Below, piece after piece: positions 10,701 to 18,060 of a DNA stretch of 64,000 nucleotides (position 1 is its first letter; each line of letters starts with the position of its first letter). The notes beneath the pieces are model-generated. The model was not told the DNA's origin. It worked only from the letters and a program-made list of their open reading frames with translations, and did no database searches. The stretch lies in the NCBI RefSeq assembly GCF_016862995.1, contig NZ_BOOA01000020.1:1-64000 (forward strand), written 5' to 3'. The stretch comes from Acrocarpospora phusangensis (GTDB lineage: Bacteria > Actinomycetota > Actinomycetes > Streptosporangiales > Streptosporangiaceae). The position numbers and the translations under genes were made by a program.

Positions 10701-11832
10701 CGCGGTCGCCGACGAGAACGGGCTGATCACGGTCTGGGACACCGAGCGGGGCATGCCGCTGGAGACGTACCAGGATCGCCGCCGCGCCGAGGCGCTCGTC
10801 GTGGCGCTCAGCCCGGACGGCCGTACCCTGGCCTCGTCGGGGTTGAACGGGCCCATCGTCGTACGGGATCTGGGTGACGCCTTCGCCGGGCACACCGGGC
10901 GGGTCAACGACCTGGACGTCTCACCCGACAGGCGTACCGTCGCGACCGCGAGCGGCGATGGATCGGTCCGGCTCTGGGACACCGGCGGCAGGCTGCTCCG
11001 CGTGCTCGACGGGCACGCGGACTCCGTTGAGGCGGTCGCCTTCAGCCCCGACGGGCGGTCACTCGCGGCGGTCACCCGCGACCACGAGGTCACCGTGTGG
11101 AACCTGGCCGACGGCGGCGAGGACGCGCTGATCCGCTACGACGCGTCCGGTTCATCTACGGACGTCGCCTTCCGGCCAGACGCGCCGAACGAGGTGGTGA
11201 CCGCGGCCCTCGGCCGATGGCGGATGGATTTGGGGAAACCGGGCAAGCCGACGGCCGCCGCCTTCGGCAACGAGTACCAGCTCGCCAACTCGCTGGAGTT
11301 CAGCCCGGACGGCGCCTTCCTGTACTCCGCCAGCGCCGACGACGTGGTCATCCGCCACGACATGCGCACCGGCGAGGACAGACGCCTGCTGCGAACCGGG
11401 CAGGGCGGCCTCACCGACATCGCGGTCAGCTCGGACGGCAGGACGATCGCGACCGCGGGCGGCACCACCGTGCGGCTGTGGGACGCGGCCACGGGCGCCC
11501 ACCGCGCGACCTTGACCGGCCACACCGCGCCGGTCCTCAGCGTGGCCTTCAGCCCTGACGATCGCACCGTCGCGGCCGGTGGCGAAAGCAGGACCATCAT
11601 CGTGTGGGACGCCCGGACGACCAGGGAGATCGTCACGCTGACCGGCCACGACACGAGGGTCCAGGCGCTGGCCTTCGTCTCTCCGGACACGCTGATCTCG
11701 GGCGCGAACGAGAACCGGGTGCTGACCTGGAGACTCGACGCGGCGACCGCCGTCGGCCGCATCTGCGCGAGCACGCCCCGACGGCTCACCGCCGAGGAGA
11801 TCGCCCTCTATTCGGCCACGGAGGTCTGTTGA
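7741..11832 (+). CDS. BTAD regulator fused to nSTAND ATPase, TM helix and WD40 repeats
   Basis: 1363 aa from GTG 7741 (VDFQVLGPLQV matches the usual start of the family). GGGGAGG lies very close upstream, and TTG 7729 is an alternative. Order: winged helix (1-95), BTAD (to about 245), nSTAND1 domain opening with NPYQGLAAFQ and FFGR, Walker A GASGSGKSS (about 303), a hydrophobic helix at about 665-685, then at least ten WD40-like blades with FSPDG and LWD motifs to the C-terminus. It is a one-protein signalling device: DNA binding, ATP-driven switching and a propeller sensor. The predicted membrane helix between ATPase and propeller would leave the WD40 part outside the cytoplasm or the protein membrane-tethered, which is odd for a transcription factor. 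Confidence 0.9.
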   Translation: MDFQVLGPLQVLRDGQVVALGSAPKVKLVLALLLSQADRVVSADWLVDAVWGDRAPASARQNLSLYVHRLRRALGPERIHRSGAGYRVMPEDNLDLVRFRSLLADGRNALAAGDIPGAGRTLRQSLDLWRGPAYEEFGDCLPLAEESEHLERLRLSAYEHWADAELQLGRAAELASELTGLVRTHPFREKLVGQCMLALYRSGRQAEALEMYREVTASFVDQLGIEPGLDLRQLHEAILLADPSLLARPGAALAGSVRVARAGNPYQGLAAFQQEDAALFFGRDTVLNRLADLTARRSVIAVVGASGSGKSSLLRAGLLGSVAPEGALITPTAQPLQAFARIAGQPGVIVVDQFEEVFTLCSDEAERQEFVTALIEASREPKAVLVLGIRADMLGQVSRYGELVEAIAGEGTLLLGPPTVFELREMVTRPAAAVGLVVEPELLAAALTDTGTEPGALPLLSHALRETWRRSADGELTLAGYRAIGGVRGAIAQSAEQLYHGLTEPEQRAVRRIFLRLTALGDGGEDSRRPVTRAELDGIGDPDVVERVLDRLAAARLVVLDTRTVEVAHEVLIRSWPRLHGWLTADRADLIVHHRLTQAAQHWLALQRDSGALYRDAPLQTTLSWADEHPNELNRLERQFLLASEARQRAERTVERRRIRQLRRMLVALTVLVLLAAGGTVVALDQSQAAELARSAAQARQLALTAQSMVGTDPDLAGLLAVSAYQESPDPRTLSALVSTAASARWHQVFKPDGRQVFAMRFSVDGRHLVTGDDQGYVSVWEAKTGKLLAQYGEHRRLEPSKVPPTVLQAAFDADGRTLVTLAEGMSAIGILIVRDMPSGTVRFQREVGQRMRTMALSPDGTRIAVGDVEGRVRVIDLRGGPDLTFRYADGRVAALAFSPDGTHLFAAIRHTGVVVWDLATKTSRLAIEDDRVGAAAFDDTGRLLVIARQHDVEFWSVSGDRVRKARTLPYQEPWAWSMSAVTAGRLAVADENGLITVWDTERGMPLETYQDRRRAEALVVALSPDGRTLASSGLNGPIVVRDLGDAFAGHTGRVNDLDVSPDRRTVATASGDGSVRLWDTGGRLLRVLDGHADSVEAVAFSPDGRSLAAVTRDHEVTVWNLADGGEDALIRYDASGSSTDVAFRPDAPNEVVTAALGRWRMDLGKPGKPTAAAFGNEYQLANSLEFSPDGAFLYSASADDVVIRHDMRTGEDRRLLRTGQGGLTDIAVSSDGRTIATAGGTTVRLWDAATGAHRATLTGHTAPVLSVAFSPDDRTVAAGGESRTIIVWDARTTREIVTLTGHDTRVQALAFVSPDTLISGANENRVLTWRLDAATAVGRICASTPRRLTAEEIALYSATEVC

Positions 11833-11840
11833 GCTGTGGA

Positions 11841-11870
11841 GATCGTCGCCGGCTCAGGCCGGCGACGATC
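11841..11870. terminator. bidirectional terminator hairpin
   Basis: A 13-bp perfect inverted repeat, GATCGTCGCCGGC and its complement, flanks a TCAG loop. It lies 8 bp after the stop of the WD40 regulator and 15 bp before the stop of the convergent ricin-domain gene, so it can serve both. Confidence 0.85.
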
Positions 11871-11885
11871 CGCCGAACGTACGCG

Positions 11886-12413
11886 TCAGCTCACGTAGAC
11901 CAGGTGCCAGACGCGGGAGGGGTGGCTGTCGCAGGTGTACTGGAGCGCCTCGACGTTGTTCGCCTTGCTGACGCCACCGGCGATGGTCACGCACTTGCCG
12001 GTCTGGACGTTCCTGATCCAGTAGTTGCCGGTCTTGCCGTCCGGGGTGAAGGTCCACGACCGCGACGGGTGGGTGTCGCAGTTGTACTGCAGGGCCCGGA
12101 CGTTGTTGGCCTTGCTGACGCCACCGGCGATCGTCAGGCACTTTTTCGTCTGGGCGTTCCGAACGCGCAGCCCGCCGCCGACGCCCTTCTCCATCAGCCA
12201 GCGCCTGGAGAGGTGGGTGTCACAGGTGTACTGCACGGCCGGGTGGTTGTTGGCGGTGCTGAGCCCGCCCGCGATGGTGAGGCACTTGCCGGTCTGGACG
12301 TTGACGAATATCACCTGCTTGGGGGCGGCGGCCGCCTGCGCCGGAGTGGCGACCGAGGCCAAGCCCAAGGTCAGCGCGGTGACGACGAGCTTGAGGGCGG
12401 TGGAACGATCCAT
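11886..12413 (-). CDS. secreted ricin-B-type lectin (RICIN domain)
   Basis: 175 aa with a signal peptide cleaved near PAQA-AAA and an AGGAGC ribosome-binding site before the ATG. The mature part is three tandem repeats of about 45 residues, each with V-x-T-x-K-C-L/V-T-I-A-G-G, then NN, then a Y-x-C-D-x-H-x-S-R-x-W block, the QxW-like signature of ricin B trefoils. Two conserved cysteines per repeat probably pair. The protein is exported and should bind a glycan; no catalytic domain is attached. The gene stands alone between a terminator and a palindromic upstream site. Confidence 0.9.
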   Translation of the reverse strand: MDRSTALKLVVTALTLGLASVATPAQAAAAPKQVIFVNVQTGKCLTIAGGLSTANNHPAVQYTCDTHLSRRWLMEKGVGGGLRVRNAQTKKCLTIAGGVSKANNVRALQYNCDTHPSRSWTFTPDGKTGNYWIRNVQTGKCVTIAGGVSKANNVEALQYTCDSHPSRVWHLVYVS

Positions 12414-12475
12414 TACGAGCTCCTGAGGGCTGGTGGGGATTTCCTTCAGGATCAGGCGCGGAGGTTCTCTCTGCG

Positions 12476-12495
12476 TTGAGTAGAGTCCTACTCAA
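12476..12495. promoter_or_regulatory. palindrome upstream of the ricin-lectin gene
   Basis: TTGAGTAG and CTACTCAA form an 8-bp perfect inverted repeat around AGTC. On the plus strand it is followed by TTTT, so it could be a small terminator. On the minus strand it sits 63 bp before the lectin start, where a repressor operator would lie. I favour an operator because the only plus-strand coding trace nearby begins after it. Confidence 0.4.
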
Positions 12496-12530
12496 TTTTG
12501 GCACCACCATCGATCACGGCCGCACGAATC

Positions 12531-12628
12531 AACGGCGACATCGACCTGACCATCCAGCCGGGCGCGAGGGGGCCGTCGACGACGCCCCCGACTGCGCGCC
12601 GGGCATATTCACCGTCACGGTGATCTGA
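12531..12628 (+). pseudogene. frameshifted 3' scrap of a plus-strand gene
   Basis: Translation gives NGDIDLTIQPGA in one frame and, after a 1-base shift, AVDDAPDCAPGIFTVTVI then TGA. The amphipathic, protein-like text on both sides of the shift suggests the last 30 residues of an otherwise lost gene. Family not recognised. Confidence 0.25.
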
Positions 12629-12633
12629 CAGGC

Positions 12634-13011
12634 TCACCCTCCGTACGGGCGAGTGATGATCTCCAGGTTGTGGCCGTTGGGGTCGGACCAGTACAGGCCG
12701 CGACCGCCGTCGTTGGTGTTGATCTCACCTGGCCGCTGGTGGAAAGGGTCGGCCCAGAAGGTGAGTCCGCGGCCCTTGATCCGGCCCCAGATCTGGTCGA
12801 ACTCCTCCTCGGTGACCAGGAAGGCATAGTGCTGGGGGTGCACGGCGCCGTCGGTCCCGGCGACGTCGAGGGACACCTCGTTGCCGAGTTCGACGACGAG
12901 GAACGGCCCGAAGGCCGTCGCGGCCGGCAGACCGAGAATCTCCACCAGAAACGCGGCGGTCTCCTCGCGGTCACGCGCTGCCACGATCGTGTGGTTCAAC
13001 CGCACTGACAT
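12634..13011 (-). CDS. VOC-family (glyoxalase/bleomycin-resistance fold) protein
   Basis: 125 aa starting at ATG 13011, directly preceded by AAGGAGATCGGC, a strong ribosome-binding site. The reading frame is open upstream into two decayed fragments, but this start is clearly the functional one. Two beta-alpha-beta-beta-beta modules are visible (LNHTIVAARDREETAAFLVE and YWSDPNGHNLEIITRP). The metal-site His at the start (LNHT), the His near the middle (HPQHYAF) and the Glu near the end (NLEI) are kept, so a metal-dependent lyase, dioxygenase or resistance role is possible. The substrate is unknown. Confidence 0.85.
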   Translation of the reverse strand: MSVRLNHTIVAARDREETAAFLVEILGLPAATAFGPFLVVELGNEVSLDVAGTDGAVHPQHYAFLVTEEEFDQIWGRIKGRGLTFWADPFHQRPGEINTNDGGRGLYWSDPNGHNLEIITRPYGG

Positions 13012-13407
13012 GCCGATCTCCTTCCCACACGGTCCCGACCGCAGGGGGATACGACAGGGGCCGCGATGTCTTGCCTCCTCATCTCCATGGTAGGAGCGGC
13101 CGTCAGGCACGTCGCTGCGGAAGGGCAGGCCCGCGGCCCGCAGCCGGGCGATCTCGGCGTCCAGGTCCTCGACTGTCAGGTGGATTCGGTTGCCGCCCGC
13201 GACGGCGGATTCGGCGGGTGTGGCGCGGGCGCCGGAGCTGGCGGGCCCGGACAGCAGCAGCCGCAGCGGCCCGCGTACCACGTCGGCGAAAGCCGGTGCG
13301 GCGTTGGTGTTCACGGTGAAGCCGAGGTTGGTGGTGTAGAAGTCGACGCCCGCCTGGACGTCGTCGACGAGGTAGCGGACGCTGGCGTAGCGGTCGGGTG
13401 CCGTCAT
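13012..13407 (-). pseudogene. truncated VOC-family gene
   Basis: Starts at ATG 13407 (MTAPDRYASVRYLVDDV) and reads as a good first module and half of the second, up to GLPFRSDVPDG. Instead of the expected last strands (a DPDGNPVELF-like end), the frame continues into unrelated text and runs without a stop into the next VOC gene. The last 25-30 residues have been lost, probably by a deletion joining it to the leader of the downstream VOC gene. Confidence 0.65.
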
Positions 13408-13551
13408 GGGTGTGCGGTGCCGTAGCAAGGCTTCGGCGATCGGTGAGCGGGAGCTGTTGCCCGTACAGGCGAACAGCACCGCCAGGCGGGGCCACCGGCG
13501 GCCGGCTGGAGTCAACGGCGGCGCGGGGACACAGCGCAGCAGACTCGGCAC
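13408..13551 (-). pseudogene. fragment of a low-molecular-weight phosphatase / arsenate reductase
   Basis: In the same frame as the truncated VOC gene, 48 codons contain LFACTGNSSRSPIAEALL, the C-x5-R phosphate loop of LMW-PTP-type arsenate reductases, preceded by a proline-rich linker as in ArsR-LMWPTP fusions. The text then jumps straight into the VOC start. Both the N-terminal ArsR-like part and the C-terminal catalytic Asp region are missing, so it is a relic. Confidence 0.6.
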
Positions 13552-13624
13552 GTGGGGATGCTCACCCGGCCGTGCTGGAAAATTCAGCGGGGGCCGAACC
13601 GGGCCAGACCGCCACTTCGGCTGA

Positions 13625-13990
13625 CTAGCGCTGGTCGAGGCGCTGCGCTTCCTTGCGCACCTCGGCCTGAACCGACCGCTCGCGCTTCAACCACTCGGGG
13701 TCCTCCGCCTTGATGGCGTCGATCTCGGCGGTGGTGAGCGGCCCGGTGATGCCGGCCCTGGCCAGGCCCGAGTTGGAGATGCCCAGCTTCACGGCGACGA
13801 CCTGCCTGGGGTGCGGCCCGTTGCGCCGCAGATCGGCCAGCCACGCCGGCGGATCGGCCTGCAGCGCGTTCAGCTCATCCCTGGAGACGACGCCCTCCCG
13901 GAACTCGGCGGGAGTAGCCGAGAGGAGCACACCCAGCTTCTTGGCCGCGGTCGCGGGCTTCATCGTCTGGGTGGTCTTGAGCTTGGCCAT
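13625..13990 (-). CDS. DUF5997 family protein
   Basis: 121 aa from ATG 13990. Lysine-rich start, then the family core MKPATAAKKLGVLL, EFREGVVSRDELNAL, PPAWLADLRRNGPHPRQVVA, and a helical tail ending in basic residues. It looks like a small helical, possibly nucleic-acid-associated protein, but no function is established. It is divergent from a LysR-substrate-domain gene with only 54 bp between starts; this pair recurs in actinomycetes, which suggests a shared promoter and a joint function. Confidence 0.8.
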   Translation of the reverse strand: MAKLKTTQTMKPATAAKKLGVLLSATPAEFREGVVSRDELNALQADPPAWLADLRRNGPHPRQVVAVKLGISNSGLARAGITGPLTTAEIDAIKAEDPEWLKRERSVQAEVRKEAQRLDQR

Positions 13991-14044
13991 GGTGTCAAGG
14001 GTAGGGCGCGAAGCCGTCTTCTCTGACACCGGTACCGTGAGGAG

Positions 14045-14746
14045 GTGATTGACAGGGAGTTCCGGCTGGCTTACGTGCCCGGGGTGACGCCCGCCAAATG
14101 GGTCAACCTCTGGGCCGAGCGTGTGCCCGGCGTGCCACTCACCCTGGTCTCCGTCGCCGCCGCCGAGGTGGTGAAGGTCCTGCACGACGGCTGCGCCGAC
14201 GCCGGGTTCGTACGGCTGCCCGTGGACCGCGAAGGGCTCAGCGTGATCCCTCTCTATGTCGAGACCACCGTGGTCGTGGCGCCGAAGGATCACCTGGTGG
14301 CCGCCGCCGACGAGGTGACTGTCGCCGATCTCGCCGACGAGGAGGTGTTCCGTCCGATGGACGACACCCTTGAGTGGACGGCCACGCCCGGGCTGCCGGC
14401 TTTCACGCGTCCGGACACGACGGCGAAGGCGATCGAACTGGTGGCGGCGGGGGCCGGGCTGCTGCTGGTCCCGCAGTCGCTGGCGCGCCTGTACCACCGC
14501 AAAGATCTGATCTACCGGCCGGTCGCGGAGACGCCGCAGTCGGGCATCGCGCTGGCCTGGCCCACGGAGGCGACGACTGAGCTGGTGGAGGACTTCATCG
14601 GCATCGTCCGTGGGCGTACGGTGAACAGCTCACGGGGCCGTACCCCCGAGCCTGCCCCGAGGAAGGCGCGGAACCCCGCTCCGGACGGGTCGGGTCGCCG
14701 GGGCGCGCAAACCGGCCGAGGCAGGAAGGGCCGCCGTCCCCGCTGA
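14045..14746 (+). CDS. LysR substrate-binding-domain protein lacking the HTH
   Basis: 233 aa from GTG 14045, which is overlapped by GAGGAG, so a leaderless or unusual start is possible. The protein consists of the effector domain of LysR-type regulators (FRLAYVPGVTPAKW, ETTVVVAPKDH, VAAGAGLLLVPQSLARL) followed by a basic, Arg/Gly-rich tail of about 45 residues. There is no helix-turn-helix upstream in any frame. It may be a ligand sensor that works with the divergent DUF5997 protein rather than a classical regulator. The tail could give nonspecific nucleic-acid affinity. Confidence 0.82.
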   Translation: MIDREFRLAYVPGVTPAKWVNLWAERVPGVPLTLVSVAAAEVVKVLHDGCADAGFVRLPVDREGLSVIPLYVETTVVVAPKDHLVAAADEVTVADLADEEVFRPMDDTLEWTATPGLPAFTRPDTTAKAIELVAAGAGLLLVPQSLARLYHRKDLIYRPVAETPQSGIALAWPTEATTELVEDFIGIVRGRTVNSSRGRTPEPAPRKARNPAPDGSGRRGAQTGRGRKGRRPR

Positions 14747-14829
14747 ACCGTGTACCGCTCCAAGAGCCGTAGGGCGCTTGATCTGCGGTCCGACCTGCGG
14801 GGCATCCCACAGCACTGACAACGACCTGA

Positions 14830-16347
14830 TCAGGTACCCGAGGCGCAGACGGTCCCGTCCCTGGGAGTCTTCCCCGTCAGCAGGTACGCGCTGACCTGCC
14901 CCTTCACGCATCCTGACTGAAAGAAGGCGGTGTGCCCGTCCCCGTCGAAGGTGAGCAGCACTCCGGAGTCGAACTGCCTGGCCAGCGCCTTGGCCTGCGC
15001 GTACGGCGTGGCCGAGTCACGTACCATGCCCACCACCAGGATGGGCGCGGAGCCCTTGGCCGGTAGCGACCGGGGCACCGGGGACGGCTTGGCCGGCCAG
15101 TCCGCGCACCAGTCGGTCGTGTCCTCCCCGTCGGTGAAGTAGTCGCCGAACAGGTCCGGCTTCCCGCCGTTCTTACCGGCGGAGACCGACCGCGGGCGGG
15201 TCGCGGCGGAAGCGCCCCGAGGCTGGTCGGCGCAGTTGATCGCCCGAAACGCGTCGTTCAGGTTGCTGTAGGTCCCATCCGGACGCCGCTCGTTGTAGAA
15301 GTCGGCCAGCGCCTGGAGCGCGGTGCCGTCGCCCTTGAATCCCTCGGCCAGCGCGTCCCGCAGATCCGGCCAGCTGTCGGCGCTGTACATGGCGGACTGG
15401 ATGCCGGTCAGCACCACCTGCTCGGTCACCTTCCTGCTGTCCGTCGAGGAGGGAAGGGCCTTGCGGTCGGCCCGCTTCAGCAGCTTTTTGGTCTCGGCGA
15501 ACGCCTTGGCCACGGTACGCCCCTCGAACGGGCAGTTCGCGGCCTTGAAGCAGTCCTTGACGAAGGCGGTGTAGGCCACGTCGAAGCCCGCGCCCTGGCT
15601 TTCGTCCGCCTCGTTTTCGGTGAGCGCGGGGTCCATCGCGCCGTCCAGGGTCATCGCCCTGACCCGCTTGGGGAACAGGTCGGCGTAGACCGCGCCCAGG
15701 TAGGTGCCGTAGGAGAAGCCCAGGTAGGTCATTCGCTGGTCACCGAGCGCGGCGCGCAGCACGTCCATGTCCCGTGCCGCGTCGAGGGTGCCGACGTGCG
15801 GCAGCAGGCGGCCGGAGTTGGTTTCGCACGCCTTCAGGTACTTGCGATCCGCCACCTCCAGCGCCTTCTCCTCCGCCCTGGTCTCGGGGCTGTCGTCCAT
15901 GGCGAAGTACGCGTCCTGCTCCGGGCCGGTCAGACACCGTACCGGCGCTGACTCACCCACCCCGCGCGGGTCGAAGCTGACCAGGTCGAACTGGGCCCGC
16001 AGCGCCGAGCCGAAGGCGGCGCTCTCGTCGCGCAGGAACTCCAGCCCCGACCCGCCTGGGCCGCCGGGGTTGGTGACCAGGGAGCCGATGCGCTTGCTCC
16101 CGCTGGCCCGCAGCCGGATCACCGCCAGCTGAATGGTCTCCCCGCCGGCGTCGCGGTAGTCCAGCGGCACGGTCAGCTTCGCGCACTGGAAGCCGCCGCC
16201 GCAGCCGGTCCAGCTGAGCTGCTGGGTGTAGAACCTGTCCAGACCTGGCTTCCCGGCCTGGGCCTGGTCGCCGCGGGCCGGCGACGCGAACGCGGTGGCG
16301 AGCAGCCCCACGCCCAGCATCGTGATAAGTCGGGATGCGCGTCCCAT
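14830..16347 (-). CDS. secreted alpha/beta hydrolase with TAP-like C-terminal domain
   Basis: 505 aa from ATG 16347, which has GAAGGA upstream; the frame is open to 16449 but without a signal. Signal peptide (SRLITMLGVGLLATAFA) cleaved near SPARGD. Oxyanion loop NPGGPGGSG, DPRGVGES strand, nucleophile elbow GFSYGTYLG (Ser near 211), then a cap region and the TAP-like C-terminus with the catalytic His in DGDGHTAF. Cysteines C-GGGFQC and near the C-terminus suggest disulfides. The family includes tripeptidyl aminopeptidases (SlpD/E type) of Streptomyces, so an extracellular exopeptidase or esterase is likely. Confidence 0.92.
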   Translation of the reverse strand: MGRASRLITMLGVGLLATAFASPARGDQAQAGKPGLDRFYTQQLSWTGCGGGFQCAKLTVPLDYRDAGGETIQLAVIRLRASGSKRIGSLVTNPGGPGGSGLEFLRDESAAFGSALRAQFDLVSFDPRGVGESAPVRCLTGPEQDAYFAMDDSPETRAEEKALEVADRKYLKACETNSGRLLPHVGTLDAARDMDVLRAALGDQRMTYLGFSYGTYLGAVYADLFPKRVRAMTLDGAMDPALTENEADESQGAGFDVAYTAFVKDCFKAANCPFEGRTVAKAFAETKKLLKRADRKALPSSTDSRKVTEQVVLTGIQSAMYSADSWPDLRDALAEGFKGDGTALQALADFYNERRPDGTYSNLNDAFRAINCADQPRGASAATRPRSVSAGKNGGKPDLFGDYFTDGEDTTDWCADWPAKPSPVPRSLPAKGSAPILVVGMVRDSATPYAQAKALARQFDSGVLLTFDGDGHTAFFQSGCVKGQVSAYLLTGKTPRDGTVCASGT

Positions 16348-16454
16348 ATCCGCGTCCTTCGGGTTGATTTCGGGTAGCAGGCTCCTTCCGAATCGGCGCA
16401 TCCCGCACTTACGAGGGTCTTTGAGGTCGCGAACCTTGATCGCTTCCACGGCGC

Positions 16455-16622
16455 CATCGACGAACCGGGAACAGGCCGATGACCGGGAGGACGATGATCA
16501 GGGACGCGGCCATGACCTCGTTGTAGCGGGGATCTGGCTGGAGATCAGGACTCCAGGCCGAGCGGCAACGTGTAGCGCGCGGGGTCGTTGACGGACACCC
16601 GGGTCAGGACATACTCGTTCCA
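16455..16622 (-). pseudogene. 3' remnant of a MalG-type sugar ABC permease
   Basis: Minus-strand translation gives TWNEYVLTRVSVNDPARYTL and, in a shifted frame, DPRYNEVMAASLIIVLPVIG. Both match the conserved C-terminal part of carbohydrate-transport permeases (EAA region followed by the last membrane helix). A stop and frameshift separate the two. No partner transport genes are nearby, so it is the scar of a deleted sugar-uptake operon. The rest of 16450-17032 has no gene. Confidence 0.5.
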
Positions 16623-16824
16623 GGTCGGACGGCGGTCAGGACCGCGATGGTGACGTGCGCTGGGCGAGCCAGCGACAAGCATACCGACCAGAAGACGCGC
16701 ATCTCCCCTTCGCCGCCCGCACGGCCTCCCTCGGTCCACGCATGACGACCCGTGTCACAAAGGCGGCCCACTCGGCACGGACGTGACTCACTCGGTGATC
16801 CGGCGACTACGGAAACGGTTAAAG

Positions 16825-16868
16825 TGGTAGGACGCCAGGGATTCGAATCCCCAGCCTACGGATTAAGA
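16825..16868 (-). repeat. tRNA-Lys(CUU)-like 3' half (att-site relic)
   Basis: Minus strand: TCTTAATCCGTAGG, a T-arm with GATTCGAATC, an acceptor 3' strand and encoded CCA. This is a tRNA-Lys from the anticodon to the 3' end; the 5' half is absent. It resembles the two longer tRNA-Lys repeats at 46.7 and 55.0 kb, but with anticodon CTT instead of TTT. Such 3' halves are left by integrases that use tRNA genes as attachment sites. Confidence 0.6.
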
Positions 16869-17032
16869 CGGAACGCGGGCTTTCTACGCAGACAGATCTC
16901 TGCCCTTGAGCTGCATCGATGAGATTTTCGGGGGACGCAGGATCGCTGCGATCGGTGCGGGGACACCCGGACGATCTACTCGAGATCGACTGCGGCTAAG
17001 ATCAGCAAAAACCGCTTTCCCTGGAGACCGGC

Positions 17033-17869
17033 ATGGCCAGCGACGCGCACTTCCCCCCGTTGTCTGAGATCCCGGAGTCGACGTCGGTGAAGATCGACAC
17101 CTCGGTGCCGCATTCCGCTCGCGTGTACGACTACTGGCTCGGCGGCAAGGACAACTTCGAAGCCGACCGCAAGGTCGCTGAAGCCACCAGGCTCGCCTCC
17201 CCCGGAGTGGTCCAGGGAGCAAGGGACAACCGCGCCTTCCTGGGACGCGCGGTGCGCTTCCTTGCGGAACAGGGAATCCGCCAGTTCCTGGACATCGGCA
17301 CCGGCATCCCCACGCAGGGCAACACGCACGAGGTCGCGCAGGGAGCGATCCCGGAGGCCAAGGTCGTCTACGTCGACAACGACCCCATCGTGATGACCCA
17401 CGCCCGTGCGCTTCTGCGCGGCACACCCGAAGGCAAGACCAGCTACATTGAGGCCGATCTCCGCGACCCGGAGAGCATCCTGACGCATCCGAACGTGCTG
17501 GCGACCCTCGACTTCGACGAGCCGATCGCCATCGTGATCGTGGGCACGCTGATGTTCATCAAGGACGAAGAGGACCCCTTCGGCATCGTCAAGCGGTACA
17601 CCGACGCCGTGACACCCGGGAGCTACCTGGCCATCTCTCACGTCACCGCCGACTTCGAACCCGAAGCCGTGGGCGCCAGCGCGAAGGCGTACAACACCGG
17701 CCCCATGGCCTTCACCCCTCGCAGCGGTGCCGAGATCACCCGGTTCTTCGACGGCTTCGAACTCGTGGAACCCGGCATGGTCGCGGTCTTCGACTGGCAG
17801 CCGGACGACGATCCCACCCGCGCCACCCGCATAGCAGGCGCGTACGGAGCCGTCGGCAAGAAGCTCTGA
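17033..17869 (+). CDS. DUF574-type SAM-dependent methyltransferase
   Basis: 278 aa with GGAGA before the ATG. N-terminal family signature ARVYDYWLGGKDNFEADR, then the SAM-binding motif FLDIGTGIPTQGNTHE (motif I) and VVYVDNDPIVMTHA (acidic end of beta-2). Motif later: YIEADLRDPESIL. The family is much expanded in filamentous actinomycetes, and the substrate is unknown. Its stop codon lies inside a 23-bp sequence shared with a transposase gene at 50.4 kb, so the 3' junction may be a recombination scar, although the C-terminus looks complete. Confidence 0.9.
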   Translation: MASDAHFPPLSEIPESTSVKIDTSVPHSARVYDYWLGGKDNFEADRKVAEATRLASPGVVQGARDNRAFLGRAVRFLAEQGIRQFLDIGTGIPTQGNTHEVAQGAIPEAKVVYVDNDPIVMTHARALLRGTPEGKTSYIEADLRDPESILTHPNVLATLDFDEPIAIVIVGTLMFIKDEEDPFGIVKRYTDAVTPGSYLAISHVTADFEPEAVGASAKAYNTGPMAFTPRSGAEITRFFDGFELVEPGMVAVFDWQPDDDPTRATRIAGAYGAVGKKL

Positions 17870-17890
17870 CTTCCTGCGCTCCCAAGCCGA
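17868..17890 (+). repeat. 23-bp exact match to an IS transposase gene
   Basis: Bases 17868-17890 are identical to 50387-50409, inside the integrase-core transposase of the IS at 49.8-51.0 kb. The match begins at the stop codon of the methyltransferase gene. A further 22-bp match (17924-17945) to the start of the 54.9-kb repeat follows. These scraps show repeated recombination around this spot. Confidence 0.6.
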
Positions 17891-18060
17891 CGCTCCAGGC
17901 GCAGTGCTGCAGGGCTATGGCGTGTGCCCAGTCCGTGCCCATGAGCTACCTCGTCCGGCTTTACTGGAAACGCGATTGTGCATTCTCGACTTTGGATTCG
18001 ACGCGGAAGGGCGATCTCCCTATCCACGGAGGTCCGGGGGCATGGATTGCGCTTGTCCGG

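Noticed and set aside
8440-10893. 817-codon open frame on the minus strand
   Set aside because: Antisense shadow of the BTAD/WD40 regulator; no motif, and the plus strand has clear domains.
12634-13551. Single 305-aa VOC protein
   Set aside because: The second VOC unit has its own strong ribosome-binding site and complete fold, while the first unit lacks its last strands and the N-terminus is phosphatase text.
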